A stretch of DNA of 64,000 nt from Pseudomonadota bacterium (GTDB lineage Bacteria; Bdellovibrionota; UBA1018; CAIMNF01). How positions within the stretch are numbered: position 1 is the stretch's first letter; the number at the start of each line of letters is the position of its first letter. Both the position numbers and the translations under genes were made by a program. Shown here one piece after another: positions 53,411 to 61,995 of the stretch. Location: positions 30,752 through 94,751 of the forward strand of contig JAIXWV010000040.1 of the NCBI GenBank assembly GCA_027491115.1, given 5' to 3'. Below the pieces are notes generated by a model. It searched no databases, was not told where the DNA came from, and was given only the letters and a program-made list of their open reading frames with translations.

Positions 53411-54657
53411 AAGGATACCGCCGCCCGCCTGATCACGGATTCGATCACCAAGAGGCCCCGCTCCAATTCAGACTCCGTGATCACCAATGGAGGGGCGAAA
53501 CGAATGGTGTGGACCTGGGTTTGCTTGGCGAGAACTCCGTACTCTGCGAGCTCGTGACAAAGGTCGTAGGCGGTCCGTTTTCCGCCCTTTCCGTTGTCTC
53601 CGTGGGGCCGGACCACGATGGCATTCAGAAGTCCTTTTCCCCGGACCTTTTCGATCAAGGGAGAGTTCAGGGACGAGAGCCTCTCCCGGAACACCTGTCC
53701 GAGGGCAAATGCCCGCTCGGCGAGCTTCTCATCCAGTACGACTTCAACCGCGGCACGGGCAACTGCGCAAGCCAAAGGGTTACCCCCAAAGGTGGAGCCG
53801 TGCTCACCCGGACGGATCGTCAGAATCACCTCGGAAGAACCGAGCACGGCAGATACAGGAAGGACACCGCCAGAGAGGGCCTTTCCGAGGATCAACAGGT
53901 CCGGCTTCACCTGCTCATAGTCACAGGCGAGCATTTTTCCCGTTCGGGCCAGTCCGGTCTGCACCTCGTCAGCGATGAAAAGGGCCTGAACCTTCTTGCA
54001 TAAGGCCGCTGCTCCCGAAAGGTAACCTTCCGGCGGAACGATCACTCCCGCTTCACCCTGAATGGGCTCCACCAGAAACCCGACGACATCTGGATCCTCG
54101 AGTGCTTTTTCAAGTGACGCAAGGTCACCAAAAGGAACCGTAATAAATCCAGGAAGGTAGGGTCCGAAGCCGCCTCGCGAGGCCGGATCGGTCGAGGCTG
54201 AAATAATTCCGAGCGTCCGGCCGTGGAAATTACCCGAACAAACAACGACCTTGGCGCGATCTTGAGGAACTCCCTTCACATCATAACCCCAGCGCCGTGC
54301 AAGCTTGATGGCGGTTTCGACAGCCTCGGCACCCGAGTTCATCGGAATGAGCCTTTCAAAACCGAGCAACTTGCAAAGCCATGCCTCGAAGGGGCCGAGC
54401 TGATCATTATAAAACGCGCGTGATGTCAGCGTCAGACGTTCGGCCTGATCGCGCAAAGCACCCACGATTTTCGGGTGGCAATGTCCCTGATTGACTGCAC
54501 TGTAAGCGGACAAGAAATCCAAGTATTCCTTGCCGTCGACATCCCAAACCCGGGCCCCCTGCCCTCGCGAAAGCACCACGGGGAGTGGCGCGTAGTTTTT
54601 ACCGCCAAAACTGTTCTCGAGATCGACAAAACCGCTGGAGCGCTCTGAAAGGTGCAT
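53407..54657 (-). CDS. rocD: Ornithine--oxo-acid transaminase
   Basis: A 416-aa class III PLP aminotransferase converting ornithine to glutamate semialdehyde. NYAPLPVVLSRGQGARVWDV, FLSAYSAVNQGHCHPKIVGA, NSGAEAVETAIKLARRW, SGNFHGRTLGIISASTDP, FIADEVQTGLARTGKML and the PLP Lys in LLILGKALSGG match RocD. It supports use of amino acids, consistent with a protein-feeding lifestyle. Confidence 0.93.
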   Translation of the reverse strand: MHLSERSSGFVDLENSFGGKNYAPLPVVLSRGQGARVWDVDGKEYLDFLSAYSAVNQGHCHPKIVGALRDQAERLTLTSRAFYNDQLGPFEAWLCKLLGFERLIPMNSGAEAVETAIKLARRWGYDVKGVPQDRAKVVVCSGNFHGRTLGIISASTDPASRGGFGPYLPGFITVPFGDLASLEKALEDPDVVGFLVEPIQGEAGVIVPPEGYLSGAAALCKKVQALFIADEVQTGLARTGKMLACDYEQVKPDLLILGKALSGGVLPVSAVLGSSEVILTIRPGEHGSTFGGNPLACAVARAAVEVVLDEKLAERAFALGQVFRERLSSLNSPLIEKVRGKGLLNAIVVRPHGDNGKGGKRTAYDLCHELAEYGVLAKQTQVHTIRFAPPLVITESELERGLLVIESVIRRAAVSL

Positions 54658-54713
54658 AACTGGAGTTTAGCTCAAGCACCGGGTGGTGTATAGTGGAGGA
54701 GGACGGAACCCAG

Positions 54714-55343
54714 ATGAACCCAGTACCCCCTCCTCTCAAGCTCCTTTATCGGGACGGACAACTTCTCGCCGCGCACAAGCCCGAAGGGATTCCCACATAC
54801 CGTGAATCGCACGGCCGGGGGGATGGCGGCCTGAAAGAACTCCTCGAGGAACAACTGAACCAACGCCTGTTCCCCGTTCACCGGATCGATGCCGACACTT
54901 CGGGTGTGGTGGTCTTCGCCCTGGATCCGAAGAGCGCATCCGCAATCATTCGCTCGTTCCGTGAGCAAAGAGTCAGGAAAACCTATTCAGCCTGGTGTAC
55001 CGGCGAACTCTCAGGATCCGGTTCGATCAAAAACCCTCTGCGTAAACACAAGTCGAAGGAAACCGAGTCGGCCCGAACCGATTTCAGAGCCTTAAAGCAT
55101 TCTCGTGGAGCCACTCTGGTCGAAGTGATACCCCATACTGGACGCTTCCACCAGATCAGACGGCATTTCGATCTGATCGGACACCCCCTGGTCGGGGACC
55201 CTCTCTACGGCAATCCGGAGACGTGGTCAGACTTTTTCAAGAAAGAATCCCGCCTGATGCTTCAAGCTCAGTCTCTGGAATTCCCGCACCCGAAATCAGG
55301 AAAAACCCAACTTGTCCGGACGAAAATCCCCCTTTCCATCTGA
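54714..55343 (+). CDS. RluA-family RNA pseudouridine synthase
   Basis: A 209-aa synthase. The catalytic Asp motif HRIDADTSGVVVFA and the C-terminal TLVEVIPHTGRFHQIRRHFD and GHPLVGDPLYG are conserved. There is no S4 domain. ATG 54714 is preferred because GGAGGAGG lies about a dozen bases upstream; GTG 54693 has none. The modified RNA position is not predictable here. Confidence 0.9.
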   Translation: MNPVPPPLKLLYRDGQLLAAHKPEGIPTYRESHGRGDGGLKELLEEQLNQRLFPVHRIDADTSGVVVFALDPKSASAIIRSFREQRVRKTYSAWCTGELSGSGSIKNPLRKHKSKETESARTDFRALKHSRGATLVEVIPHTGRFHQIRRHFDLIGHPLVGDPLYGNPETWSDFFKKESRLMLQAQSLEFPHPKSGKTQLVRTKIPLSI

Positions 55344-55367
55344 GCCCAACCGCGCTAGCCTCCACCC

Positions 55368-56666
55368 ATGAAATTCCCCGGCAGACGGAAGAGCAAACAC
55401 TATTTCCCGATCACGGAAAAAGACCGCGGAAACATCGACCATAACTTCACCGCCGACGAGTCGTTCCATGTGGTTGGAATCGACCAACTCCTCGTCGACA
55501 TCGAATGCCATGTCGATGATGCATTTTTGGCCGAACATGGTCTCATCAAAGGACAAAGCCAACTGGTCGACGAGCAACTCGCCGAAGTGATGTACCAGAA
55601 ACTGAAACTAGCCGGACGGATCACGGGTGAGTTCGCCGGTGGAACGGTCGGAAACACTCTTCACAACTTCTGTGTACTCTCTGACGAGCGGGCCGTGTTG
55701 ATCGGAGCCATTTCCCAGAAGATCAACGTGGGAGACTACTCGTTCAAGTACATCGCATCGACTTCTTCCAAAGTAGACCTGAACCACCTCCAACCCTGTG
55801 ACTCGCCGATGGGCAGGGCCATGTGCTTCATCACTCCTGACGGCGAACGCACATTCGGAATCTCGAAGGGCTGCATGAACGAGCTCTCTGAAGACCACAT
55901 CCCGGCTACCATCATCGAAAAATCCTGTGCCCTCATGATCTCGGCTTACATCCTCCGTGACGCCGCCTGGCCGATTTCCAGATCGACCCTGAAAGCCTGC
56001 GAGATCGCGCGCCGTGCGGGTGTGCCGATCGTGTTGACCTTAGGAACCAGCGCACTGGTTTCCGAGAAAAGGGATTTCTTCATCGATTTCATCAGGACTC
56101 ACGTCAATGTTCTCGCCATGAACCACGAGGAAGCCAAAGCTCTCACCGGTATCGAAGACCCGCTCCTCTCTCTCGAGAAAACCCTTGAACTCACCGACTT
56201 GGTCCTGCTCACGGTGGGCGCGCAAGGCCTCTACGTGGGGGGCCATGTCGACAGAAAACGCGCAAGGAGAACGGAACACGAACTCCACACCAAGTCGATC
56301 GTGAACTACAACCTTTATGAATACTCCCGGGCAATGAGACAGTCGGACTGTGAAGATCCTGTCCGAGTCTACTCGCACATCAATCCGTTCATGGGTGGCC
56401 CGGTGGTGATCCGGAATACCAATGGAGCCGGCGACGGGGCTCTTGCAGCCCTACTGCACGACATGGCGGCAAACCGCTATCATCGACTGAAAATTCCGAA
56501 CTCGCCGAAACATGCGGCGAATTATCTGACCTATTCTTCGCTCTCCCAGATTTGCAAGTACTCGAACCGCGTCAGCTTCGAAATCCTCTCCAGGAACTCT
56601 CCAAGACTCTTCCGGGGACTCCCCGAGCGGGAAGAGAGCCTGGACGAGGACTATTGGGCGAAGTGA
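55368..56666 (+). CDS. gsk: Inosine/guanosine kinase
   Basis: A 432-aa PfkB-type kinase closely matching E. coli Gsk (434 aa) from end to end: MKFPGRRKSKHYFPITEKDR, FAGGTVGNTLHNFCVLSDER, the active-site stretch NTNGAGDGALAALLHDMAAN and the LPEREESLDEDYW tail. It phosphorylates inosine and guanosine to IMP and GMP for purine salvage. Its stop abuts the purQ-like stop on the other strand. Confidence 0.95.
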   Translation: MKFPGRRKSKHYFPITEKDRGNIDHNFTADESFHVVGIDQLLVDIECHVDDAFLAEHGLIKGQSQLVDEQLAEVMYQKLKLAGRITGEFAGGTVGNTLHNFCVLSDERAVLIGAISQKINVGDYSFKYIASTSSKVDLNHLQPCDSPMGRAMCFITPDGERTFGISKGCMNELSEDHIPATIIEKSCALMISAYILRDAAWPISRSTLKACEIARRAGVPIVLTLGTSALVSEKRDFFIDFIRTHVNVLAMNHEEAKALTGIEDPLLSLEKTLELTDLVLLTVGAQGLYVGGHVDRKRARRTEHELHTKSIVNYNLYEYSRAMRQSDCEDPVRVYSHINPFMGGPVVIRNTNGAGDGALAALLHDMAANRYHRLKIPNSPKHAANYLTYSSLSQICKYSNRVSFEILSRNSPRLFRGLPEREESLDEDYWAK

Positions 56667-57401
56667 TCACTCCAAGGCCTTTGCTGCGTTTTCGAACAGG
56701 GAGAGTCCCTGTCCCGGCGCTGCTGCACGCGTGGGATTCAACACCCAGTCTTCGGAGTGGATCCAACTGAGAAAATACTCAGGATGGGGCTGCATTCCCA
56801 AAATCCTACCGGTCAGATCACAAAGTCCTAGAGTCTGCTCGTGGTCTGCGGATTTTAAACAGGCCATGCCCAGACGCTCAAGCTTGCCACGGGCCTCCAC
56901 CATCGCACCCGGCTCGATGACGAACTCGGTATCGATCATATTCACTGGTAGATCGAGAGCACCAAGGCCTCTCAACCAAACACACCGGTTTCCACTCGGA
57001 ATCGCCCGCAACCAGCGTTCCTGTACCTGAGCAGTAGGATTGATCCTGAGGGTATAATCATCTCCAAACACCCTCAAATGCAATAGGGTCTGGAATCCGG
57101 TACCGACCCCAAGAACAAGACCTCCACGCTCAGCAAATTTGGCCAGATTCCAACCGAAAGCATGCTCGATCTTGAGAGCTAGAGCTTTTCCGCCCCCGAG
57201 AATTGAGGAATAAGGACTTCCTCCCGGTAGAACCACAAGTCGGTATTTGAGACAGAGTTGCTCCATGTCGATTCGGTAATCGAGAACACCCTGGACATCG
57301 AGCACTTCCGGATCGAATCCTGCAAGGCTGAGGGACTGGATGAAAAAACGTTCCCCACGCGCTCCGGGCGAATTCAAAATCAATGCACGGTACTTGATCA
57401 T
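56667..57401 (-). CDS. PurQ-like glutamine-amidotransferase homologue lacking the catalytic Cys
   Basis: A 244-aa class I amidotransferase fold resembling the PurQ subunit of FGAM synthase (RALILNSPGARGERFFIQSL, VVLPGGSPYSSILGGGKALA, LGLCDLTGRILGMQPHPEYF). The nucleophile elbow is LGVGTGFQ (residues 97-104): Gly-100 stands where PurQ has the nucleophilic Cys (GxCNGFQ). His-206 and Glu-208 of the triad are kept. It therefore should not hydrolyse glutamine. It overlaps the purL-like gene by four bases (ATGA). Confidence 0.8.
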   Translation of the reverse strand: MIKYRALILNSPGARGERFFIQSLSLAGFDPEVLDVQGVLDYRIDMEQLCLKYRLVVLPGGSPYSSILGGGKALALKIEHAFGWNLAKFAERGGLVLGVGTGFQTLLHLRVFGDDYTLRINPTAQVQERWLRAIPSGNRCVWLRGLGALDLPVNMIDTEFVIEPGAMVEARGKLERLGMACLKSADHEQTLGLCDLTGRILGMQPHPEYFLSWIHSEDWVLNPTRAAAPGQGLSLFENAAKALE

Positions 57402-59800
57402 ACGAGATCCTCGATAGCGATGGTCTTCACGCGATCCTCGTCGTCCCGGATCACCAGGTACGGCGAAGCCGTGATCCGCCCGACGAATTCATACTCCACC
57501 CCGACCACCCTCCACTCTTCTTCGACTGCGAACCGTTCGTTCTCACTCACACTCACAAAAAAACCACCCGGAAAATGATGCTGCAGTCGAACGTCGGCGC
57601 CAAGACGTCGCTTGAGTAGGGCGCTGGTCAAGGCCTTCACGGCAGGCTCGTCGCCCGTCTCGCTCGATTCAATCGCAATGGCACTATGGAGCCCGGTCTG
57701 ATAGCGCCCCTCGAATCCAGCTAACCAACGGGTCCCTGCCTGTTCGAAATCACCGGGAAGCCAGTAAATCCGATCATTGACGAACTTGAACTCCTCGGTC
57801 CTGGCTGTCCGAACATCGGAAATGCGAGAGATGATCTGAAGTGCCAACCAATGTGCATGGATGGACTCATTTCGGATCGCCTCCGTCTCGAGAACAAGGA
57901 TACCGAAATGTTTCTGAAGTTTTCCAAGGATGGAGGACCAAGACTTGATTCCGTTCAGATAGGATGCCTGGATCGACTGAATCTGCCCTCCGGCCGCTGT
58001 ACTCTTTCGAAGAAGATAATCGAGCCTGGCGTCGTTGAACTCCAGACCCACCAGATCGGAAAGAGCCACGATTCCCGACCAGCTTGAGAGCTCGGGACGG
58101 ATCACAACAGGCGAAACACCTGTCGGACGCATTTCAGGTTTCAACACCAATTCTTCAGTCGAAAAACGGTTACGGAAATGACGTGGCGCTGACAAGTGAT
58201 CGACAGAATAAATCGGTTCAGCATACAACTCTTCGACAAGGGGTTTTACTCCCTTGTTCTTAGAAAAGAACTCCCGAATATTCACCTTGGCCCTGCACTC
58301 CCCTGCTTCAAGGACCCGGATATCACCGGTAAGGGTGGTGGTTCCAAAATGGATAAATGGAATACCTCGGGTTCTGAGCTCTCCGAATAGCCAATCCCGC
58401 TTCTCAGGGATCACTCCCCAGAGAAATCCGAGAGACAAAGGGGCGGATAGGTGCTTCCTAAGCCACTCGGAGACACCATCCACCACGAGATCGAATCCGT
58501 ACTGTGCCTGGGGAGGGACCGACTTCAAACAATCGAGCAAGGTTCTGGATGCGGTATCGACCGAGAACGCCAGCGATTCACCTAGGATGGCATGTTGATA
58601 AGCAGCCTTCAAATTGCCGAAAAAAACAAGATTTCGGATTTCGATCTGATCGGCATGGCCCACATAAACGAGATCCAGAATAGACTCGGTCTCGACAGAA
58701 CCACGAGATTCGAGTCGGGAATCGAGCACACTCACACTCCCCGTCCAAAAATAGGAGGGGGCGGTCTCGTTCACGTCCTCGAGGACCTTCATCAGAGCCA
58801 TGGGTGTGTCGGTAGCGATCGCAGTCCGTTCAACTGCGGTCTCGAAATCCGTCCGGATCCGGAGGGGCGACTCCATTCCGAGATCACTCCGCCAGAGCCG
58901 AGTTGGTTCGGGTAGAATACCGAGGATACTTTGAAACCTCATCGAACCGCGTCGGCAATGATGCTCCAATTGTTGTCTGCAAAGTTGATACTCGGTCAGA
59001 GTGAGGGGATCATCATTCAATTTTGACGTCGAGAATCGAATGTCCGGTCTGAAACTCCACTCTTCACCCTGAATGAGTACCGGAGCCCGTCCAGAGTCGG
59101 TCGAAGGTTGCATGAGTATGTCCTCGATTCCGACCCAACCGGGACGCTCTTCGTTTCCTCTGGTGGTGGCGCGGAACTGGAGCAACCTGGAACGACTCGC
59201 CTGCTGAGGATTCATGAGGTACTTCCCCACCTGCTCGGATTGGAATCTGGCATTCCGTTTCAACTCTTCTTCCGAAAGCAAGGACCATGACTCGAGGCGC
59301 TCCTGGGCAAACCAGTTTCTTGCAATCCACTCGAGATCAGACTGGGTCAATTTGGCACCCTCAACGAGCATCAGCTCGCCAGTTACCACTCGATCTCCAG
59401 GATTCTTACGCCCAAGAACGGTTTGCATGGCATCACAAATCACCAGTGCTTCTTCATCGTGTGCGTTCAATCGTTTACGCTTCTCGATTCCGTGGAAAAC
59501 ACCGGGTCTGAACGGCGAATCCTGCATCAGATCAAAGAGAGTGCCCGACGATCCGGCGGCCGAAGGAAGCAGATCACCCGTGAACACCCAGTCTGTGACC
59601 GGATTCTTGAAACAATGCTGGATGGCCTGAACCACCTTGTCACGGGGGGCGTCGAACTCCATCCATGCCACATTCAATTTACGGATCCATCTCACTTTTT
59701 CGCCGATTCCAGAGTGGAGCTCGGTAATCTTCTGATGGATCCTGCTGGCTTCGGGGTCTGAAAACCCCGCCTTAAATCCGCTTTCGACTCTGACGAACAT
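57398..59800 (-). CDS. PurL-like (FGAM synthase) homologue, apparently degenerate, with a PurS-like N-terminus
   Basis: An 800-aa protein. The first ~80 residues (FVRVESGFKAGFSDPEASRI) look PurS-like. A linker region (RPGVFHGIEKRKRLNAHDEE, WIARNWFAQERLESWSLLSE) aligns in pattern with the PurL linker (RPGVTDNVGRTA). Later segments such as SPVVIRPELSSWSGIVALSD and DYLLRKSTAAGGQIQSIQAS recall the AIRS-like domains of PurL (where LDNF would be expected, QASYL is found). I find none of the PurL ATP-site, SEHCSYK-like or Gly-rich catalytic motifs. The frame is open throughout, so it is a divergent paralogue rather than an obvious pseudogene. Confidence 0.6.
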   Translation of the reverse strand: MFVRVESGFKAGFSDPEASRIHQKITELHSGIGEKVRWIRKLNVAWMEFDAPRDKVVQAIQHCFKNPVTDWVFTGDLLPSAAGSSGTLFDLMQDSPFRPGVFHGIEKRKRLNAHDEEALVICDAMQTVLGRKNPGDRVVTGELMLVEGAKLTQSDLEWIARNWFAQERLESWSLLSEEELKRNARFQSEQVGKYLMNPQQASRSRLLQFRATTRGNEERPGWVGIEDILMQPSTDSGRAPVLIQGEEWSFRPDIRFSTSKLNDDPLTLTEYQLCRQQLEHHCRRGSMRFQSILGILPEPTRLWRSDLGMESPLRIRTDFETAVERTAIATDTPMALMKVLEDVNETAPSYFWTGSVSVLDSRLESRGSVETESILDLVYVGHADQIEIRNLVFFGNLKAAYQHAILGESLAFSVDTASRTLLDCLKSVPPQAQYGFDLVVDGVSEWLRKHLSAPLSLGFLWGVIPEKRDWLFGELRTRGIPFIHFGTTTLTGDIRVLEAGECRAKVNIREFFSKNKGVKPLVEELYAEPIYSVDHLSAPRHFRNRFSTEELVLKPEMRPTGVSPVVIRPELSSWSGIVALSDLVGLEFNDARLDYLLRKSTAAGGQIQSIQASYLNGIKSWSSILGKLQKHFGILVLETEAIRNESIHAHWLALQIISRISDVRTARTEEFKFVNDRIYWLPGDFEQAGTRWLAGFEGRYQTGLHSAIAIESSETGDEPAVKALTSALLKRRLGADVRLQHHFPGGFFVSVSENERFAVEEEWRVVGVEYEFVGRITASPYLVIRDDEDRVKTIAIEDLV

Positions 59801-59801
59801 C

Positions 59802-60962
59802 TCAGACCTTTCCCCGAATCATGCGTTCAAGCCCCTGATACTCCATCTCGAACCCCGATTTGACAGCCGGATCGAGAAAAGGCGCGGGCTCCACACAAAG
59901 GCGTTTCCAATCGGTCAATCCGAACTCACTTGCATGACGACGAGCACGAATCACCCCCTCATACCAGGAGGTCTTGGAATAATAATCGAGTAGGGCCCCG
60001 GGATGGATCCAGGAACCTTGGTCTTGAAGCATGAGATCATCCGGCTCGAAAGCATCGAGCAGAATCGTGGTGCCATCAGCATCAAGCCCAAATCTCAACC
60101 TCACGGAATGAAGTCGAAACACCCGGATCTGGTAACGAACCCAGGCAGCGATCCAGGCGGCTTGAAGGAACAGCTCCTGAAGACGATCCGGTGAGAACCC
60201 CGTGATCGCCAAAGCCTCGGTGAGGCCGATTTTGCGTTCACAAGGATCGGAGGTCAGGACGAGCTCCATCAGAGGAAAATCAAAGGTCGCTCCCGATTGC
60301 AACATCCGGAGAGATGCCGTCTTGGGAATGGAGATCGCATCCGTATTGAGACTCCGGAGACTCGAGTCATTCAGGACAAAGTGGCACTCGATCTCGAAAG
60401 GGAGACGCTTCGGGCCAGTATGGTTCCGCCAGGTTTCAAAATCCTGGATCGCACGCCCCATGACCAGTGCCTGGGGAGCCCGGATCTCTTCGAAATACCC
60501 GCAGACCGGATACCAGGTGGCACCGCTGAACAAGCCTGAAGCATCAAGGACGAGGGCCGAACGTGGAATCGTCTTCGATTGATCGGATGATCTGAAATTC
60601 TCTTCGGAGACGGACCCTGCGAAGTTCGATTTCGTGGGTAATGAGTCGGCAAGTGCGTTCAGTCCCGAACTGACCGATCCACCTTGGGAGAGAGAAGCCC
60701 CGGACTTCCTGAAACTGAGCGCCTCGGGTGAGCGCAAAAACTGCCGCCAGGATTCGCCGTCGCAGTACCTCGAGTTCAAAACAGAGAAAACCAAAGCCGA
60801 GACACGACCTCGCCCGGCGAGGGAATCGGGCATCCTTCCCCAATTCAAAACGGAAAACTGATCATGGAAGCGATGAACGAGAAACCGGCTCCCTTCATGA
60901 TCCTCGAGCCTGACCGGTCCATAGGAATCCTTGGTCACGTGACGCAGAAATGAGTCAAGCAT
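59802..60962 (-). CDS. PurC-like (SAICAR synthetase) homologue lacking catalytic residues
   Basis: A 386-aa protein. FHDQFSVLNWGRMPDSLAGR (residues 32-51) corresponds to the PurC FSDRISAFDVVMPDPIPGKG segment, and RLHSVRLRFGLDADGTTILL (283-302) to the PurC LVDFKLEFGxDxDGxIVLAD segment. The key LVDFKLEFG becomes LHSVRLRFG: Asp to Ser-286, Lys to Arg-288, Glu to Arg-290; the later DEISPD becomes DAFEPD (Glu to Ala-304). A Ser-rich insert lies at about 80-130. Typical PurC is 230-310 aa. It lies one base before the purL-like gene. Confidence 0.7.
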   Translation of the reverse strand: MLDSFLRHVTKDSYGPVRLEDHEGSRFLVHRFHDQFSVLNWGRMPDSLAGRGRVSALVFSVLNSRYCDGESWRQFLRSPEALSFRKSGASLSQGGSVSSGLNALADSLPTKSNFAGSVSEENFRSSDQSKTIPRSALVLDASGLFSGATWYPVCGYFEEIRAPQALVMGRAIQDFETWRNHTGPKRLPFEIECHFVLNDSSLRSLNTDAISIPKTASLRMLQSGATFDFPLMELVLTSDPCERKIGLTEALAITGFSPDRLQELFLQAAWIAAWVRYQIRVFRLHSVRLRFGLDADGTTILLDAFEPDDLMLQDQGSWIHPGALLDYYSKTSWYEGVIRARRHASEFGLTDWKRLCVEPAPFLDPAVKSGFEMEYQGLERMIRGKV

Positions 60963-60978
60963 GACACGAAGTTATCGG

Positions 60979-61206
60979 TCACTGATCCATTTGCGCAAGC
61001 GGATTCAGATAGAGCCGGAAGGTTTTGTCGCGGTGCCTTCGAATGGCAAAAACCCCTTCACCCTTCTCGCCCGCAAGAGTGGAATAAAAAGCAGGATCCA
61101 CCACCTGGAGCTCCTGGACGGTGATTCCCTCGTGTTTCCCGAAATCGATGATCACTTGCGACTCATCGATAATCCCTGTGATCGGACTCATTTGATTCTG
61201 GCTCAT
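60979..61206 (-). CDS. Small protein at the head of the pur-like operon (DUF3820-like)
   Basis: A 75-aa protein whose core (DESQVIIDFGKHEGITVQEL, DPAFYSTLAGEKGEGVFAIR) has the FGKHxG pattern of small DUF3820-like domains; RLYLNPL follows. Start 61206 has GGAGGG seven bases upstream, within a hairpin; 61227 would add only Gly/Arg residues. It is 16 bases upstream of the purC-like gene and probably transcribed with it. Function unknown. Confidence 0.6.
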   Translation of the reverse strand: MSQNQMSPITGIIDESQVIIDFGKHEGITVQELQVVDPAFYSTLAGEKGEGVFAIRRHRDKTFRLYLNPLAQMDQ

Positions 61207-61214
61207 CGGTCGAC

Positions 61215-61240
61215 CCTCCCCCTCCAATTCTGAGGGGAGG
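61215..61240 (-). promoter_or_regulatory. Hairpin that can hide the ribosome site of the pur-like operon
   Basis: On the minus strand CCTCCCC (61234-61240) can pair over seven GC-rich bases with GGGGAGG (61215-61221), the ribosome site of the small gene whose ATG is at 61206. The loop is 12 bases. Such an arrangement can gate translation by a ligand, protein or temperature. No known riboswitch class is recognised. Confidence 0.45.
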
Positions 61241-61270
61241 ATCCGCGGGTGGCAAGCGTCAGAAATCTGA

Positions 61271-61960
61271 CTACACCCTCTTGATGAACTTCTCCCGGGG
61301 AAAGCGGATTTGAGGCCCCCAGACGCCCCTGGCTGGATTCTCCCTCCCGACCGAAATCACCATGACCACCCGGTCCGCGCGGGTCAATCCGAGCAAACGA
61401 CGGACTCGAGCCTCGTCAAAACCCTCCATCGGGCAGGTCGAGAACCCCTGGGCGGAGATCGCCAGCATGAAATTCTCCGAAGCGAGCGCAGCCGATTTGA
61501 TACTCACCTCTTCGATGTCCCGACCGGACCATGGCCTCCGAGGCGTGGGGCGAAACCAACCGACCACTCCGAACAACAGCCACTTCAACGGTGCGATCCA
61601 CCTGAACCCGTAGGTGAATGGAATGAGCTTGGAATAATAGTCGAGTGCGAACTTGGGAGCTTGATTCCCGGTGAGAATCCGCAACATCTCGTTCCGGTTC
61701 TCCTTCCACCTCCGGGGCTCGGCCACCACCACCAGCAACTCTCGCGCGGTGCGAGCCGCACCCTGATTCAGGCAAGCCTGAACGAGCAAGCCTTTCTCAC
61801 GGGGACTCCTCACCCAATAGAAACCCCACGTCTGCATGTTCGAGGAGTTCGGAGCAAGTAAAGCGGCATCCAGTGCCTGTTCCATCACTTCCTCAGGAAC
61901 ATTCTCATCGGTGTAAGACCGCACACTCCGTCTGATTCGGACGGCTTCAAAAAAATCCAT
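61271..61960 (-). CDS. Nitroreductase-family flavoprotein
   Basis: A 229-aa FMN-dependent oxidoreductase. The RRSVRSYTDENVPEEVMEQA start, APNSSNMQTWGFYWVRS and the SAALASENFMLAISAQGFST with CPMEGFDEARVRRLLGL regions match the nitroreductase family. Substrate unknown. A ~45-residue hydrophobic insert (about 108-140) is atypical. 64 bases separate it from the small gene that follows. Confidence 0.9.
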   Translation of the reverse strand: MDFFEAVRIRRSVRSYTDENVPEEVMEQALDAALLAPNSSNMQTWGFYWVRSPREKGLLVQACLNQGAARTARELLVVVAEPRRWKENRNEMLRILTGNQAPKFALDYYSKLIPFTYGFRWIAPLKWLLFGVVGWFRPTPRRPWSGRDIEEVSIKSAALASENFMLAISAQGFSTCPMEGFDEARVRRLLGLTRADRVVMVISVGRENPARGVWGPQIRFPREKFIKRV

Positions 61961-61995
61961 GGCCCTAACCTATCTTGAATCGAATTCCTGAACCC

